A stretch of DNA of 34,668 bases from a virus. The notes under the pieces are model-generated. The model had not been told where the DNA came from. It worked only from the letters and a program-made list of their open reading frames with translations, and made no database searches. Shown in pieces: positions 4,989 to 12,442 of the stretch. Location of the stretch: the IMG/VR virus record IMGVR_UViG_3300021957_000147, positions 1-34,668 of that record. The stretch is one strand, 5' to 3'. Positions within the stretch are counted from its first letter, which is position 1. The number at the start of each line of letters is the position of its first letter. Both the position numbers and the translations under genes were made by a program.

Positions 4989-5379
4989 CTGGCACCTCAA
5001 GCGTCTCTCGCATAAGCAATATCCCCGTATCCCAATCGACAGTGATCGTCTCTTCGGACTTCATTGAGTAATCGCTCATGATTTGCAGCGGAAACACCAT
5101 CCGTATCGGTTGGCGATCATACTTGTAGATCAGCACCGGAACGTGAGTATCACCGGCTGATGTCTTGGCTTGAGTCCACCACTCCGGCTTGTACCAATGA
5201 CCGTTTGCGTATCGCTTGGCTTCGATCATCAGGTTGTGAAACTCGATGTCAGCTTTGCCGACTGTCTGATACTGATCGAGATTACGCTTGAGGTGTGAGG
5301 CGCAGTCACCGAACTCATCATGAAATTTCTTGATAAGCTCACGCTCAAAGGCGTGACCCTTTGCCCTTCCGTTTATCAA
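4969..5379 (-). CDS. Holliday junction resolvase-like nuclease, 136 aa
   Basis: The start is TTG 5379, overlapping the upstream stop (TTGA). The sequence follows the PD-(D/E)XK resolvase pattern: GHAFERELIKKF with Glu12 and Glu14, then KADIEF with Asp44, then MIEAKRY with Glu53 and Lys55, then WWTQA and a VLIYKYDR strand. Archaeal Hjc-type and phage resolvases of this size resolve branched DNA after recombination or before packaging. The location in the replication operon, opposite an annealase-exonuclease pair, supports this role. A more general endonuclease remains possible. Confidence 0.75.
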   Translation of the reverse strand: MINGRAKGHAFERELIKKFHDEFGDCASHLKRNLDQYQTVGKADIEFHNLMIEAKRYANGHWYKPEWWTQAKTSAGDTHVPVLIYKYDRQPIRMVFPLQIMSDYSMKSEETITVDWDTGILLMRETLEVPDETGRL

Positions 5380-5627
5380 CTTTCCGCCTCAATCAGCCAC
5401 TCTAAATACACTTTGGCTTTCTCTAGGCTTTGAATCTTGCCATTGGGATGCTTCTCATATCGCCAAACATATTTCTGTACGTTGCCCTTGAGATACCCCT
5501 TCCACTGCTCGGTGCTCATAGAGTCTTCAATCGCAGTTATACACTCGACAGCTCCTTCTGACTTCTTGTAGTGCCTTGGCTGTCTGACTGCGTCCCACTC
5601 TTCAGGTGTTGCGTCGTTAATACTCAT
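5376..5627 (-). CDS. DUF3310-family phage protein, 83 aa
   Basis: The ATG is at 5627, within the end of the upstream HNH gene. The pattern PRHYK, then GAVECITAIEDSM, then GYLKGNVQKYVWRYEK, then LEKAKVYLEWLIE matches the DUF3310 family, which occurs in many phage replication and nucleotide modules and is sometimes linked to nucleotide kinase-like proteins. Its biochemical role is not established. It is coupled to the resolvase gene by a TTGA overlap. Confidence 0.85.
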   Translation of the reverse strand: MSINDATPEEWDAVRQPRHYKKSEGAVECITAIEDSMSTEQWKGYLKGNVQKYVWRYEKHPNGKIQSLEKAKVYLEWLIEAES

Positions 5628-5931
5628 CCTTCATCTCCATAACTTTCTTTTGGGTCCATTCAAGTAGCGACTTTTGTGATCCGTATCGATCCTCAAACCT
5701 CTTCTTGAATGGGTGTCGGCTTGTATAACTGGCGTTGTCTTCGCCACTTCTGTGATGCTTGTAACAGAGAGGGATCGAGTTGAGATGCGCCCCCTGTTTT
5801 GTCTTGCCGTCGATGTGATGCACCTCCGCTGGAGTGGTGACATTGAACTGCCGATGGCACACGCAACAGCCAAGCTGAGTGATGTCATCCATCCACTTCT
5901 TATCCACGGCATTTGCACTACGACCCTTCAA
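5617..5931 (-). CDS. HNH nuclease, Ref-like, 104 aa
   Basis: The start is TTG 5931, overlapping the upstream stop (TTGA). Residues Cys22-x-x-Cys25 (LGCCVCHR), the EVHHI motif with His38-His39, and the CYKHHR block (Cys56, His59, His60) give the zinc-bound HNH fold of the Ref (recombination enhancement function) family, first known from phage P1, where Ref is a RecA-dependent DNase. Here it lies among replication genes and could nick recombination intermediates. Length agrees with the short, domain-only members. Confidence 0.8.
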   Translation of the reverse strand: MKGRSANAVDKKWMDDITQLGCCVCHRQFNVTTPAEVHHIDGKTKQGAHLNSIPLCYKHHRSGEDNASYTSRHPFKKRFEDRYGSQKSLLEWTQKKVMEMKDEY

Positions 5932-6260
5932 GTACCGTAGACCCTGCGCTCAGCACGCTCACTTGCCAGCATCGATTGCCAAATCTTGAACTCGACTTCT
6001 GCCGCGAGCATTTCTGATTTTGCGGCGGCTAGCATGCCTTTTGATCTCCCTCGAGCAAGGCGAGCCTCAAAGACCTTTTCATCCAGATCAGAAGCCCTTA
6101 ACTGTGACGCATTGGTTTTGGCTCCGTTCGCTTCGGCGAAAACCATCACCTGAGCGACGATCTTTTTTTCTAAAGCGTCCGCTTTGGCAAGCTCAGCCTC
6201 TGCCTGACCGACAGTGATACCTGCCTCTCTTATTTTTGCTGCAAAATTTTCCTGATCCAT
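5928..6260 (-). CDS. Coiled-coil replication-module protein, 110 aa
   Basis: The ATG at 6260 overlaps the primase-helicase stop (TAATG). The protein is almost wholly helical and rich in Ala, Glu and Lys (GQAEAELAKADALEKKIVAQV, AAAKSEMLAAEVEFKIWQSML), as expected of a coiled coil. There is no catalytic motif. Position directly after the helicase suggests a small accessory of the replisome, but that is guilt by association. Confidence 0.6.
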   Translation of the reverse strand: MDQENFAAKIREAGITVGQAEAELAKADALEKKIVAQVMVFAEANGAKTNASQLRASDLDEKVFEARLARGRSKGMLAAAKSEMLAAEVEFKIWQSMLASERAERRVYGT

Positions 6261-8095
6261 TAGCTTTCCTTCGAGTAATTTATGTAATACCTAGTCTTCG
6301 CGTTCTTTCTGTCCCTGTACTGACAAGTTCTGCTATCAAACTCGAAGCCGACCTTGCCCTCGTACATCCCGTTGCGGTTTTTTAAGACCTCGAGATACAT
6401 GTCCCATTGTTTGGTGTATTGCTCATCGGGTTCCTCGCCCAGCATGTCTGCCTGCTCAATCTGCTCAGACTTGCGCTTGTTCTTCCAAACGCTAATGAAG
6501 CCGTCAGCAAGGTCTGTGATAGAGCCTGAACCCTTAACGTCGTACTTGTTCGGAGCCGCGTACTCTGACTCGCCCTTTCTGACGTGCGTCACGATGAATA
6601 TGGTCACAGGGAATGCCAGCTTGAAGTTCACCAGCTTTTCTATGAATCTTTGCTGACCCTCGTAATCATCCTGACGAACCATGTTGGTGAGCGAATCAAC
6701 GACGAACGTGTTGATGCCGTAACGCCTGTAGGCATACTCAAAACAAGACATGAGGTCTTCGGGCTTCGGGGTCAGCTTGTCAACAAACAGCCAGAGATTG
6801 GGACACATCCACTCCAAAAGCTTTTTACGGTAGGGTTGTGGCGGCGCCTCAGAACCTGCCGCCTGCCGAACCATGCGCCCAAGAGTAGCCTTGGGTGTCA
6901 TCTCCATAGACGCGATCAGAACCTTTTGATCCTGCTGCACTGCGTTAAGTGACAGCTGATTGAGCCACATCGACTTGCCGTGACCATTGATTCCGCACAC
7001 ACCCCATAGCTCGTTGGGTCTGAACTTGATGTCTTCCTCATCCAGCTTCGCCCATCCGGAACCGAATCCTTGAGCGTCGTCTATTTTGTTATCAAAGAAG
7101 TCATCGATGTCCGCCTCGAAGTCTAGGACTGAGCGCAAGGTCTCAGGATCTTTCCAGCGAGCCTCTTGATAGGCGCACTCCAGAATCCAGCGAGCCTCCT
7201 CATATCCCTCTTTCTGCAAAAGCTCGTTGATGTCTTTCGTTGGGAGGTTGACCCTGTAACAGCGATCGCCGAGACGCGACATGATTTCGGCTGCGGCTAG
7301 CTCACCCTGCTCATCCATATCAGTTGCGATCAGGATCTCTTCGAAGCGAGCGAGGTTATCGTACTCGTGTGCGATCCACTTGGTTTGCTTGGAGCCTTTA
7401 CCACCGCCCATTGGCACTGATAGGGCTGGAAATCCAAGTTCCCCGCACGCAATGGCATCCCACTCACCTTCTGTAATCCAGACCTTTCGAGCATCGTCAG
7501 GCATTGCCTGCCACCCAAACAAGATTGGCTTGAGATTTTTCTGGGTAGCTGGGTTGCCATCATGGTTAATGGGCTTGGTCTTAAGGAATGTCTCCTTGCC
7601 CGTCGCATCTAAAAAAGGGAACACGACATCCTGACCGCCTCGAGCATCAGTCTCGTAAATCTTCCAGCGGAAGCACACCTCGCCAACCTCTTTAAACCCA
7701 CGCTTCTCCATATACCCATGGAGTTGTGAGCTTTCGTTCTGTGGAGGAGGATTAGGTTTGGTGTAAATCTTTTTTTCCGCCGGAGCCACTTTTTTTGCAG
7801 GCGTATTGTCACGGATACCGTAACGCTGCTTAGCCCAAGCCATCGCATCGACAAGGGACATGTGATTCCGGTACATGATCAAGTCCAGAAGGTCGCCGCC
7901 ATCGCCGGTACTGAAGTCCTTCCACTTGCCAGACTGATCTCCGTTGAGATACACCGACATGCTTCTGCCCTTCTCACCCTCGATGCTGCCAATTTTGTAA
8001 CAGCCAGATTCAACCCGACCGTCTGGATAAAGCTCATTGCAAAGACCTGCTGCATGTGGTGCCAGCTGATGCACTAGCGTTTTTACATCCATCAT
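6260..8095 (-). CDS. T7 gp4-like primase-helicase, 611 aa
   Basis: The protein joins a TOPRIM primase-type half to a DnaB-type helicase. The TOPRIM glutamate is in ITEGEWDAIA (Glu209) and the paired acids in ATDMDEQG (Asp259, Asp261). The helicase half has Walker A GINGHGKS (368-375), an ASMEM strand, a Walker B-like NTFVVDSL with Asp467, and VTHVRKG. The N-terminal region (YPDGR through GDGGDLLDL) resembles the RNA-polymerase-like subdomain of phage primases, but the four-cysteine zinc finger of full T7 gp4 is absent. It may therefore prime without sequence specificity or act mainly as a helicase. The ATG at 8095 overlaps the initiator stop (ATGA). Confidence 0.9.
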   Translation of the reverse strand: MMDVKTLVHQLAPHAAGLCNELYPDGRVESGCYKIGSIEGEKGRSMSVYLNGDQSGKWKDFSTGDGGDLLDLIMYRNHMSLVDAMAWAKQRYGIRDNTPAKKVAPAEKKIYTKPNPPPQNESSQLHGYMEKRGFKEVGEVCFRWKIYETDARGGQDVVFPFLDATGKETFLKTKPINHDGNPATQKNLKPILFGWQAMPDDARKVWITEGEWDAIACGELGFPALSVPMGGGKGSKQTKWIAHEYDNLARFEEILIATDMDEQGELAAAEIMSRLGDRCYRVNLPTKDINELLQKEGYEEARWILECAYQEARWKDPETLRSVLDFEADIDDFFDNKIDDAQGFGSGWAKLDEEDIKFRPNELWGVCGINGHGKSMWLNQLSLNAVQQDQKVLIASMEMTPKATLGRMVRQAAGSEAPPQPYRKKLLEWMCPNLWLFVDKLTPKPEDLMSCFEYAYRRYGINTFVVDSLTNMVRQDDYEGQQRFIEKLVNFKLAFPVTIFIVTHVRKGESEYAAPNKYDVKGSGSITDLADGFISVWKNKRKSEQIEQADMLGEEPDEQYTKQWDMYLEVLKNRNGMYEGKVGFEFDSRTCQYRDRKNAKTRYYINYSKES

Positions 8096-8814
8096 TTGAC
8101 AGCCCCCAGTAGATCATTCTTTCGGTCATGACCCTTGAAGCTCTTAAGCGCATCCCAATCTGGTTTGCCGACCGAACGCCACTCTCTGCTGATAGCGAAA
8201 TCCACCACCCCGACAAGATCGAACCCGTGCTTTTTTAGCACTGAGAAGTCTTGAGTAATGACGGTGATCATTTTCTTTGCGGGCTTTCTGCCTTTACGCT
8301 CTTGCAGCTTGTACTCCCACCACTTGACCCACGCCTGCTTGGAAACACCATCCGGAGGACAGTTAAGGAGTTCCGTTCGCCAACATATTTGTTCTTTAGG
8401 ATGATCGTTAGTATTAATAGTTATTCTTTGGGTCTGATTAGCTTGATCTGGGTTAGCTTGATCTGGGTTTTGATGATCTGGTGGAAACTCTCCCCTGACA
8501 TCGGTCACCAGCCAGTCCCACCGAAGAACATGACCGCTTTCGTTGCGGACAATCGCTCTCCGAATGTATTCAGCTTGCTCTAGCTCAGCCGTAATGCGCG
8601 TCATCTTGGCGTTGCCGACGCCAAATACTGTGCACAGCTGATTGTTTGTGATCTGCCAGTTGTCTACGTGACTGAGCAGGTATACGAGGACGCCTAACGA
8701 CTCAGGCGATAAGCCATCATCACGGTACTGGCTAGCGCCAATGCCGCCGCGAAGCAAAAGGTTTGGTATTCGGGTGTAGTGGTCTAGCTTGAAATTTGCT
8801 GGACGAAAAATCAT
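8092..8814 (-). CDS. Winged-helix replication initiator-like protein, 240 aa
   Basis: The ATG at 8814 is preferred; a GTG at 8823 is too close to the GGAG site. Residues about 35-95 (SPESLGVLVYLLSHVDNW, NNQLCTVFGVGNAKMTRITAELEQAEYI) read as a winged helix of the type in phage replication initiators and DnaD-like proteins. A flexible linker with the repeated pentapeptide NPDQA follows, and a C-terminal domain (KQAWVKWWEYKLQERKGRK...) resembles helicase-loading regions. It heads the operon that continues with the primase-helicase. The linker-coding DNA has iteron-like repeats, recalling lambda O, whose origin lies inside the gene. Confidence 0.65.
   Translation of the reverse strand: MIFRPANFKLDHYTRIPNLLLRGGIGASQYRDDGLSPESLGVLVYLLSHVDNWQITNNQLCTVFGVGNAKMTRITAELEQAEYIRRAIVRNESGHVLRWDWLVTDVRGEFPPDHQNPDQANPDQANQTQRITINTNDHPKEQICWRTELLNCPPDGVSKQAWVKWWEYKLQERKGRKPAKKMITVITQDFSVLKKHGFDLVGVVDFAISREWRSVGKPDWDALKSFKGHDRKNDLLGAVK
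8438..8481 (-). repeat. Iteron-like 15-bp direct repeats inside the initiator gene
   Basis: TTAGCTTGATCTGGG occurs twice back to back (8438-8452 and 8453-8467). A third partial copy keeps GATCTGG at 8475-8481, so this heptamer recurs at exactly 15-bp steps (8445, 8460, 8475). An A/T-rich stretch (about 8408-8428) adjoins the array. Iterons beside A/T-rich DNA within an initiator gene are the layout of lambdoid origins. The repeats also encode NPDQA units in a linker, which is the simpler explanation. Confidence 0.45.
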
Positions 8815-9037
8815 ATCTCTCACATCTCCATGTATTAATTTTCATTTTGATACTAACCGACGCCACTGTACGAGCGTGAACAGCGAAATGCAAATCATCT
8901 GGGGTATGCACACCTGACGGCACCAAATTTCACTATGATGTAAATAATAATCTGAGGGTATTGTTATAGCAAACAAATTTTATGCCAAACCTTGTGAATG
9001 AAATTTATTTGTGGAAAATCCGCCCGAGGAGAACGCT
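8815..9037. promoter_or_regulatory. Divergent control region between replication and regulator genes
   Basis: About 220 A/T-rich bases with no gene separate the leftward initiator gene from the rightward regulator gene. I see an eight-base inverted repeat AAATTTCA 8925-8932 with TGAAATTT 8999-9006, a nested pair ACAAAT 8973-8978 with ATTTGT 9007-9012, and a motif starting GTAAATAAT at 8940 that recurs before the recombination operon at 9628. These are candidate operators for the regulator at 9038. No convincing -10/-35 pair can be fixed here, though the region must hold promoters for both directions. The regulator's Shine-Dalgarno GAGGAGA lies at its right end. Confidence 0.5.
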
Positions 9038-9451
9038 ATGGAAAACAAACACGACAAGAAGGCTGCTAGAGCAGTTATTTTTAACGATGCGCTTGATAAA
9101 GCGGGAGTGCCCACTTGGGGAAGAGGGGCAAGTATAGTCAGCTCAACGGGCTGCAGTCCCGCTTCGGCACAGGCTTGGATAAGAGGTAGTCTACCTAGTG
9201 ACGGAGAACGTATAGTCGAAGTATGCGATTTATATGGTATTGATATTTATTTATGGGTAACGTTAGAATCTAGAGAGGTAGCTAACCCAGTAAACGTCAT
9301 GCTTGAAGCCATTGTTTATGTGAAGGATTTTGAGGAAAAATCTAACTTCACGCTAACTCCTGCTCAGTTTGCGCACATGTGTGGAGCCTATCTAGATGAG
9401 AATAAACGCGCGCAGATTCACGAAATAATGGAAATACTAGCAAAGAAGTAG
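9038..9451 (+). CDS. Phage DNA-binding regulator, probable repressor or Cro-like, 137 aa
   Basis: The ATG at 9038 follows GAGGAGA; an in-frame GTG at 9011 falls in the operator-like inverted repeat. Residues about 15-65 (FNDALDKAGVPTWGRGASIV, TGCSPASAQAWIRG, DGERIVEVCDLYGIDIYLWV) have the layout of a lambda-repressor-like helix-turn-helix, with the recognition helix at about 43-52. The rest is a short helical tail without the S24/LexA autocleavage peptidase, so RecA-induced self-cleavage is not expected. Its place in the divergent region suggests control of lysogeny. Confidence 0.7.
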   Translation: MENKHDKKAARAVIFNDALDKAGVPTWGRGASIVSSTGCSPASAQAWIRGSLPSDGERIVEVCDLYGIDIYLWVTLESREVANPVNVMLEAIVYVKDFEEKSNFTLTPAQFAHMCGAYLDENKRAQIHEIMEILAKK

Positions 9452-9462
9452 GATTCAATTAA

Positions 9463-9612
9463 ATGCCCCCCAAATCAGAAGATCGCCTTAGTTGCGAAAA
9501 ATTAGAAGACTTAATAATTAACTCTCCCGAGCTAACTGCATTGTTCGGCAGCAAACACAGCAAGAGTTACATTGGGTTTTTAGAGCAGTCGAAAAACACA
9601 CTAGACGAATAA
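9463..9612 (+). CDS. Small hypothetical protein, 49 aa
   Basis: The frame opens at ATG 9463, eleven bases after the regulator stop, with AGGAT in front, and ends in tandem TAA codons. The product is polar and helical with a middle segment EKLEDLIINSPELTALFG. No family is recognised. It is probably co-transcribed with the regulator and may be a partner of it, but the evidence is only the ribosome site and the spacing. Confidence 0.45.
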   Translation: MPPKSEDRLSCEKLEDLIINSPELTALFGSKHSKSYIGFLEQSKNTLDE

Positions 9613-9625
9613 TAATCTAGAGGTG

Positions 9626-9653
9626 TTGTAAATAATCTGCAGGGTGATAATAT
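9626..9653 (+). promoter_or_regulatory. Sigma-70-like promoter of the recombination operon
   Basis: TTGTAA (9626-9631) and TAATAT (9648-9653) are separated by 16 bases and lie just before the gene at 9680, with expected transcript start near 9660. The spacer contains the GTAAATAAT-CTG-AGGGT motif shared with 8940-8959, so a regulator bound here would block RNA polymerase. Confidence 0.5.
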
Positions 9654-9679
9654 GTCCATTGAGTTAATGGAGATATTCA

Positions 9680-10324
9680 ATGGAAATGCTTACCCGCGCC
9701 CAAATCTGGGCAACCCTATCTGAGATAGATGTAAAAGAATTTTGCACCGAGACAGAGATCCTTGGCGATCAAGTACTGACGTATTTGCCTTGGATGAAAG
9801 CCCACGAGATTATGATGGGCACCTATCCCGAATACCTTTGGGAGTTCACCGAAGACCCAGACTCTAGAGAGTGTCATTACTTTGATGACGGCTCGGCTGA
9901 GGTCCGTTGTCGAATGACTATCGGTGGACAGACCAACATCACTTACCTGCCTGTTCATCGATCAGGCAAATCCATCACTTCTCCGAGCGCAACAGACATC
10001 AACACAGCAAAGCAGCGATGCCGAGTGAAGGCGATGGGTGAGTTTGGCTTGGGGTACACCATGTGGCTCAGCTCTCAAATTAGAGAGCAGTCTGTTTCTG
10101 ATGATGAGCAAGTCTCAGAACCGGAAGTAGATAAGGAAGGCGAAGAAGTAAACAAAGTCATCGCAATCTGGGATCACCTGAAGTTCAATGAAGCCAAGAC
10201 TCTTACCGAAGCACAGAAGCTGTACGACAAGTTTAAACGCGGTCTAACTAATCGCGGCTTGACGGACACTACTGGTAATTGGCAAGCGCTTTGTAAGGAG
10301 AAAGGTTGGAGGGCTAAGAAATGA
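9680..10324 (+). CDS. DUF1071/Sak-like single-strand annealing protein, 214 aa
   Basis: The ATG at 9680 follows ATGGAGAT by about seven bases. The core matches the DUF1071 (Sak-type) annealase family, related to the Rad52 fold: YLPWMKAHEIMM, then YFDDGSAEVRCRMTI, then YLPVHRSGKSI, then DINTAKQRCRVKAMGEFGLGY. These phage recombinases anneal complementary single strands made by a partner exonuclease. The C-terminal third is an acidic linker and a small helical domain. The gene overlaps the YqaJ exonuclease gene (ATGA), forming a two-component Red-like recombination system. Confidence 0.8.
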   Translation: MEMLTRAQIWATLSEIDVKEFCTETEILGDQVLTYLPWMKAHEIMMGTYPEYLWEFTEDPDSRECHYFDDGSAEVRCRMTIGGQTNITYLPVHRSGKSITSPSATDINTAKQRCRVKAMGEFGLGYTMWLSSQIREQSVSDDEQVSEPEVDKEGEEVNKVIAIWDHLKFNEAKTLTEAQKLYDKFKRGLTNRGLTDTTGNWQALCKEKGWRAKK

Positions 10325-11349
10325 GCTTAGCTGTCCAAGGTTCACCTGAATGGCACGCAGCTCGTGCCGGAAAAATCAAAGCTTCTGTTTGCGCCGCACT
10401 TGAGGGCAAGCACCCGTACATGAAGCCTGCTGACTTGGTTCGCCAAGAGGTAAGGGCATTGGCGGGCGCAGAGTCCGAGTTCAAGATGGTCCCAGCTGTA
10501 GCCCACGGACAAATGATGGAGGATCACGCGCGCATCTTTCTTGAGGGATTGCAGGGCTACACTGTCGAAGAGACCGGTCTAGTCGTACACCCTAAGTATG
10601 ACTTCATCGCCGCTTCACCTGACGGACTAGTCGGTCTCGATGGTTGCGTTGAGATCAAGTGTCCCTTTCCGCAATACACAAAGACTCCTTACTCGATCTT
10701 CGATAAGAAGCGCAGCATGTACTTGATGCAGGTGTATATGCAGATGGAAGTTCTGGACGCCGAGTGGTGTGACTTCATATGTTACCTAGCGCAGAACGAA
10801 ACGGCTGAGCCTCAATATAAGCTGGAGCGCGTTCACCGCAAGGAAGACTTCCTCACTGAACTGCTAAGCCGTAAGTACCTGCCTCAGCCGCAGAAAGGAA
10901 CCATATCGCGCCTCGATCTATATCGTTGCTGGTACAACTGGATTCAAGAGCAGCATCGTGACGAAGTTTCTCGCTCTGATTACGTCAAAAATATTGAAGC
11001 TGACGCGCCAGAGATCATCAAGACTGATGAGGAATTAAACCGCCTGACTGCAATGCAGAACAGAATCGCGGACATCACGTCACGAATCAGTGACGACCTT
11101 CAAACCTTGGACGTTCTGGGCAAGACCAGTGAGTCCCTGAAAAAAGATATCGCCGAGAGATACAAAGGTTCTGTCAGCAACGGCAAGACCACCGTCAAGG
11201 TGATTATGAAGAACCCACCCATCGATTACCGAAAGGCTTTTGAGTTCTTGGGTGGCGAGGATGAAGTTCTAAACAAAGATGAGTCCTTAGATTCTTTTCG
11301 GAGATCAACGGGCGCGATGCAAGTTCAAATTCAACACGGAGATGTGTGA
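10321..11349 (+). CDS. YqaJ/lambda-Exo-type exonuclease, 342 aa
   Basis: The ATG at 10321 overlaps the annealase stop and has GGAGG in the end of that gene. The N-terminal 200 residues have the YqaJ viral recombinase fold: GSPEWHAARAGKIKAS at the start, AHGQMMEDHAR, then ASPDGLVG with Asp101 and VEIKCPF with Glu111 and Lys113, the PD-(D/E)XK metal site. This class degrades one strand 5' to 3' to expose ssDNA for annealing. The C-terminal 130 residues are helical and coiled, as in larger phage members. The pairing with a DUF1071 annealase supports the role. Confidence 0.9.
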   Translation: MSLAVQGSPEWHAARAGKIKASVCAALEGKHPYMKPADLVRQEVRALAGAESEFKMVPAVAHGQMMEDHARIFLEGLQGYTVEETGLVVHPKYDFIAASPDGLVGLDGCVEIKCPFPQYTKTPYSIFDKKRSMYLMQVYMQMEVLDAEWCDFICYLAQNETAEPQYKLERVHRKEDFLTELLSRKYLPQPQKGTISRLDLYRCWYNWIQEQHRDEVSRSDYVKNIEADAPEIIKTDEELNRLTAMQNRIADITSRISDDLQTLDVLGKTSESLKKDIAERYKGSVSNGKTTVKVIMKNPPIDYRKAFEFLGGEDEVLNKDESLDSFRRSTGAMQVQIQHGDV

Positions 11350-11350
11350 G

Positions 11351-11731
11351 ATGCAAAACAGACCAACAGCGTTTGAAAGTTTAAAGGCAGGCAAGGGGCG
11401 GCTATATCCCATGCCTAAAGAGAAGCGCATTGAAGAGTGGAATCGCCTCAAGCAATACGATTGGGCTACCAAAGCAAACGTACCCAAGTACGACGGGTTT
11501 TTAAAAATCACTCGTGAGTTCATTGACCAGTTGGAAGCGGGTCTTGCAGCGCACAACGGAGCTGACTACCGCTGTAACCTCAAGGTCTGCGAGGAGAAGG
11601 GTGATGATGGCAATCTCAAGCAGTTTAACTTGGACTACTGGATCCCAAAGCCGAATCTTAATTTGCAAACTGCACCCGAACCTGCACCTGTACCCGTCGA
11701 TGATTTTGACGACGACGACATCCCATTTTAA
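11351..11731 (+). CDS. SSB-like single-stranded DNA-binding protein, 126 aa
   Basis: The ATG at 11351 is preferred to the one at 11342, since GGAG (11338-11341) gives normal spacing only for the former. The protein has a basic N-terminal domain and ends in VDDFDDDDIPF, an acidic tail with hydrophobic Pro-Phe end typical of SSB proteins, which recruits partner enzymes. A classical OB fold is not clear by eye, so this may be a divergent phage SSB. Position just after the annealase and exonuclease fits recombination. Confidence 0.65.
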   Translation: MQNRPTAFESLKAGKGRLYPMPKEKRIEEWNRLKQYDWATKANVPKYDGFLKITREFIDQLEAGLAAHNGADYRCNLKVCEEKGDDGNLKQFNLDYWIPKPNLNLQTAPEPAPVPVDDFDDDDIPF

Positions 11732-11740
11732 GGAGTCACA

Positions 11741-12139
11741 ATGCCATTAAGAATTGCCCGTGCAGCTGGCTCCGTGTTTTACGGCGGAGAAAGTTTAGAC
11801 AGAGACAATCTCGAGGGCACTTGTGAGCATCGCGTTTGGGTGCGCGGTGTCGTTGACTTGGAAGGCAGACACGAAGTTCACCTAAACGTCCATACCAGAC
11901 GTAAGGGTCACGAAGATCACGTCTTGGCTGGAGGGGAGACTCTCCGGCTCAATGACAAGGTTTTTGTTGAGATGACTGGCATTCATCCTTATTTCGTAAA
12001 GCCTCACATGCCATGTCCAGAGTGCGGTCGATCTGGAGGAACATCAGAAACAAGTTTTATGCTCCCTCAAGCAAGACTAATTGTGGGCGCCCCAAGAAGC
12101 TATCAAATAGTGCGTGATGACGCGAGGAAGAAAACATGA
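11741..12139 (+). CDS. Zinc protein with a split CsrA-like domain, 132 aa
   Basis: The ATG at 11741 follows AAGGAG. Residues 63-81 (AGGETLRLNDKVFVEMTGI) and 110-130 (QARLIVGAPRSYQIVRDDA) line up with the two halves of CsrA: the VGETL.I.D.V.V.V.G strand pair and the Q.R.G..AP....V.REE strand and helix, including the arginine that contacts RNA in CsrA. Between them, where CsrA has a short turn, are about 28 residues with a CPEC knuckle (Cys92, Cys95); Cys28 and His30 could complete a zinc site. CsrA binds GGA in mRNA leaders. The N-terminal 60 residues are extra. The relationship is by eye and needs a profile or structure test. Confidence 0.5.
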   Translation: MPLRIARAAGSVFYGGESLDRDNLEGTCEHRVWVRGVVDLEGRHEVHLNVHTRRKGHEDHVLAGGETLRLNDKVFVEMTGIHPYFVKPHMPCPECGRSGGTSETSFMLPQARLIVGAPRSYQIVRDDARKKT

Positions 12140-12375
12140 GTGAACAGCCACAAGTAGTATCAATTGATAACACCCCTTACCTAGTCTCAGATCTTAGTGA
12201 CTCGTGTAAGGAGCTTCTCAACGCAGCTCAGCAAGCCAATCAAGCTATTAGCCTGTTTGGTACGCTGATTCAGGCAGCGCAGAAAGGTGCTGACCTAAAC
12301 TTCAAAGAGGCTGTGAAGCTTTTGCCTGAGCCTTATCAGCCAGAAGATGCCGAAAAGACTAGCGAAACTCACTAA
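12136..12375 (+). CDS. Small phage protein, DUF6447-like, 79 aa
   Basis: The ATG at 12136 overlaps the previous stop (ATGA). The opening VVSIDNTPYLVSDLSDSCKELL resembles a family of small phage proteins with an I.G..Y...DLS...K.LL motif (DUF6447-like), followed by an amphipathic helix and a Pro-rich acidic tail. Function unknown. It closes the recombination operon before a hairpin-rich spacer. Confidence 0.55.
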   Translation: MSEQPQVVSIDNTPYLVSDLSDSCKELLNAAQQANQAISLFGTLIQAAQKGADLNFKEAVKLLPEPYQPEDAEKTSETH

Positions 12376-12390
12376 AGGCTAGTGTTTAGA

Positions 12391-12420
12391 GGGATGGGCG
12401 ATCCTCCTCACGCCCTTCCT
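12391..12420 (+). terminator. Hairpin after the recombination operon, weak terminator
   Basis: GGGCG 12396-12400 pairs with CGCCC 12411-12415, extended by 12391-12394 with 12417-12420 across one T-T mismatch. The following TTCCTTG is not a proper U-tract, so it may attenuate rather than terminate, and some transcription may continue into the integrase gene. Confidence 0.35.
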
Positions 12421-12442
12421 TGCAGGTTTGGTCTACCTGTCC

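Noticed and set aside
9601-9620. CTAGA...TCTAG inverted repeat after the 49-residue gene, as a terminator
   Set aside because: No U-tract, short stem; the repeat overlaps the stop codon and could be chance.
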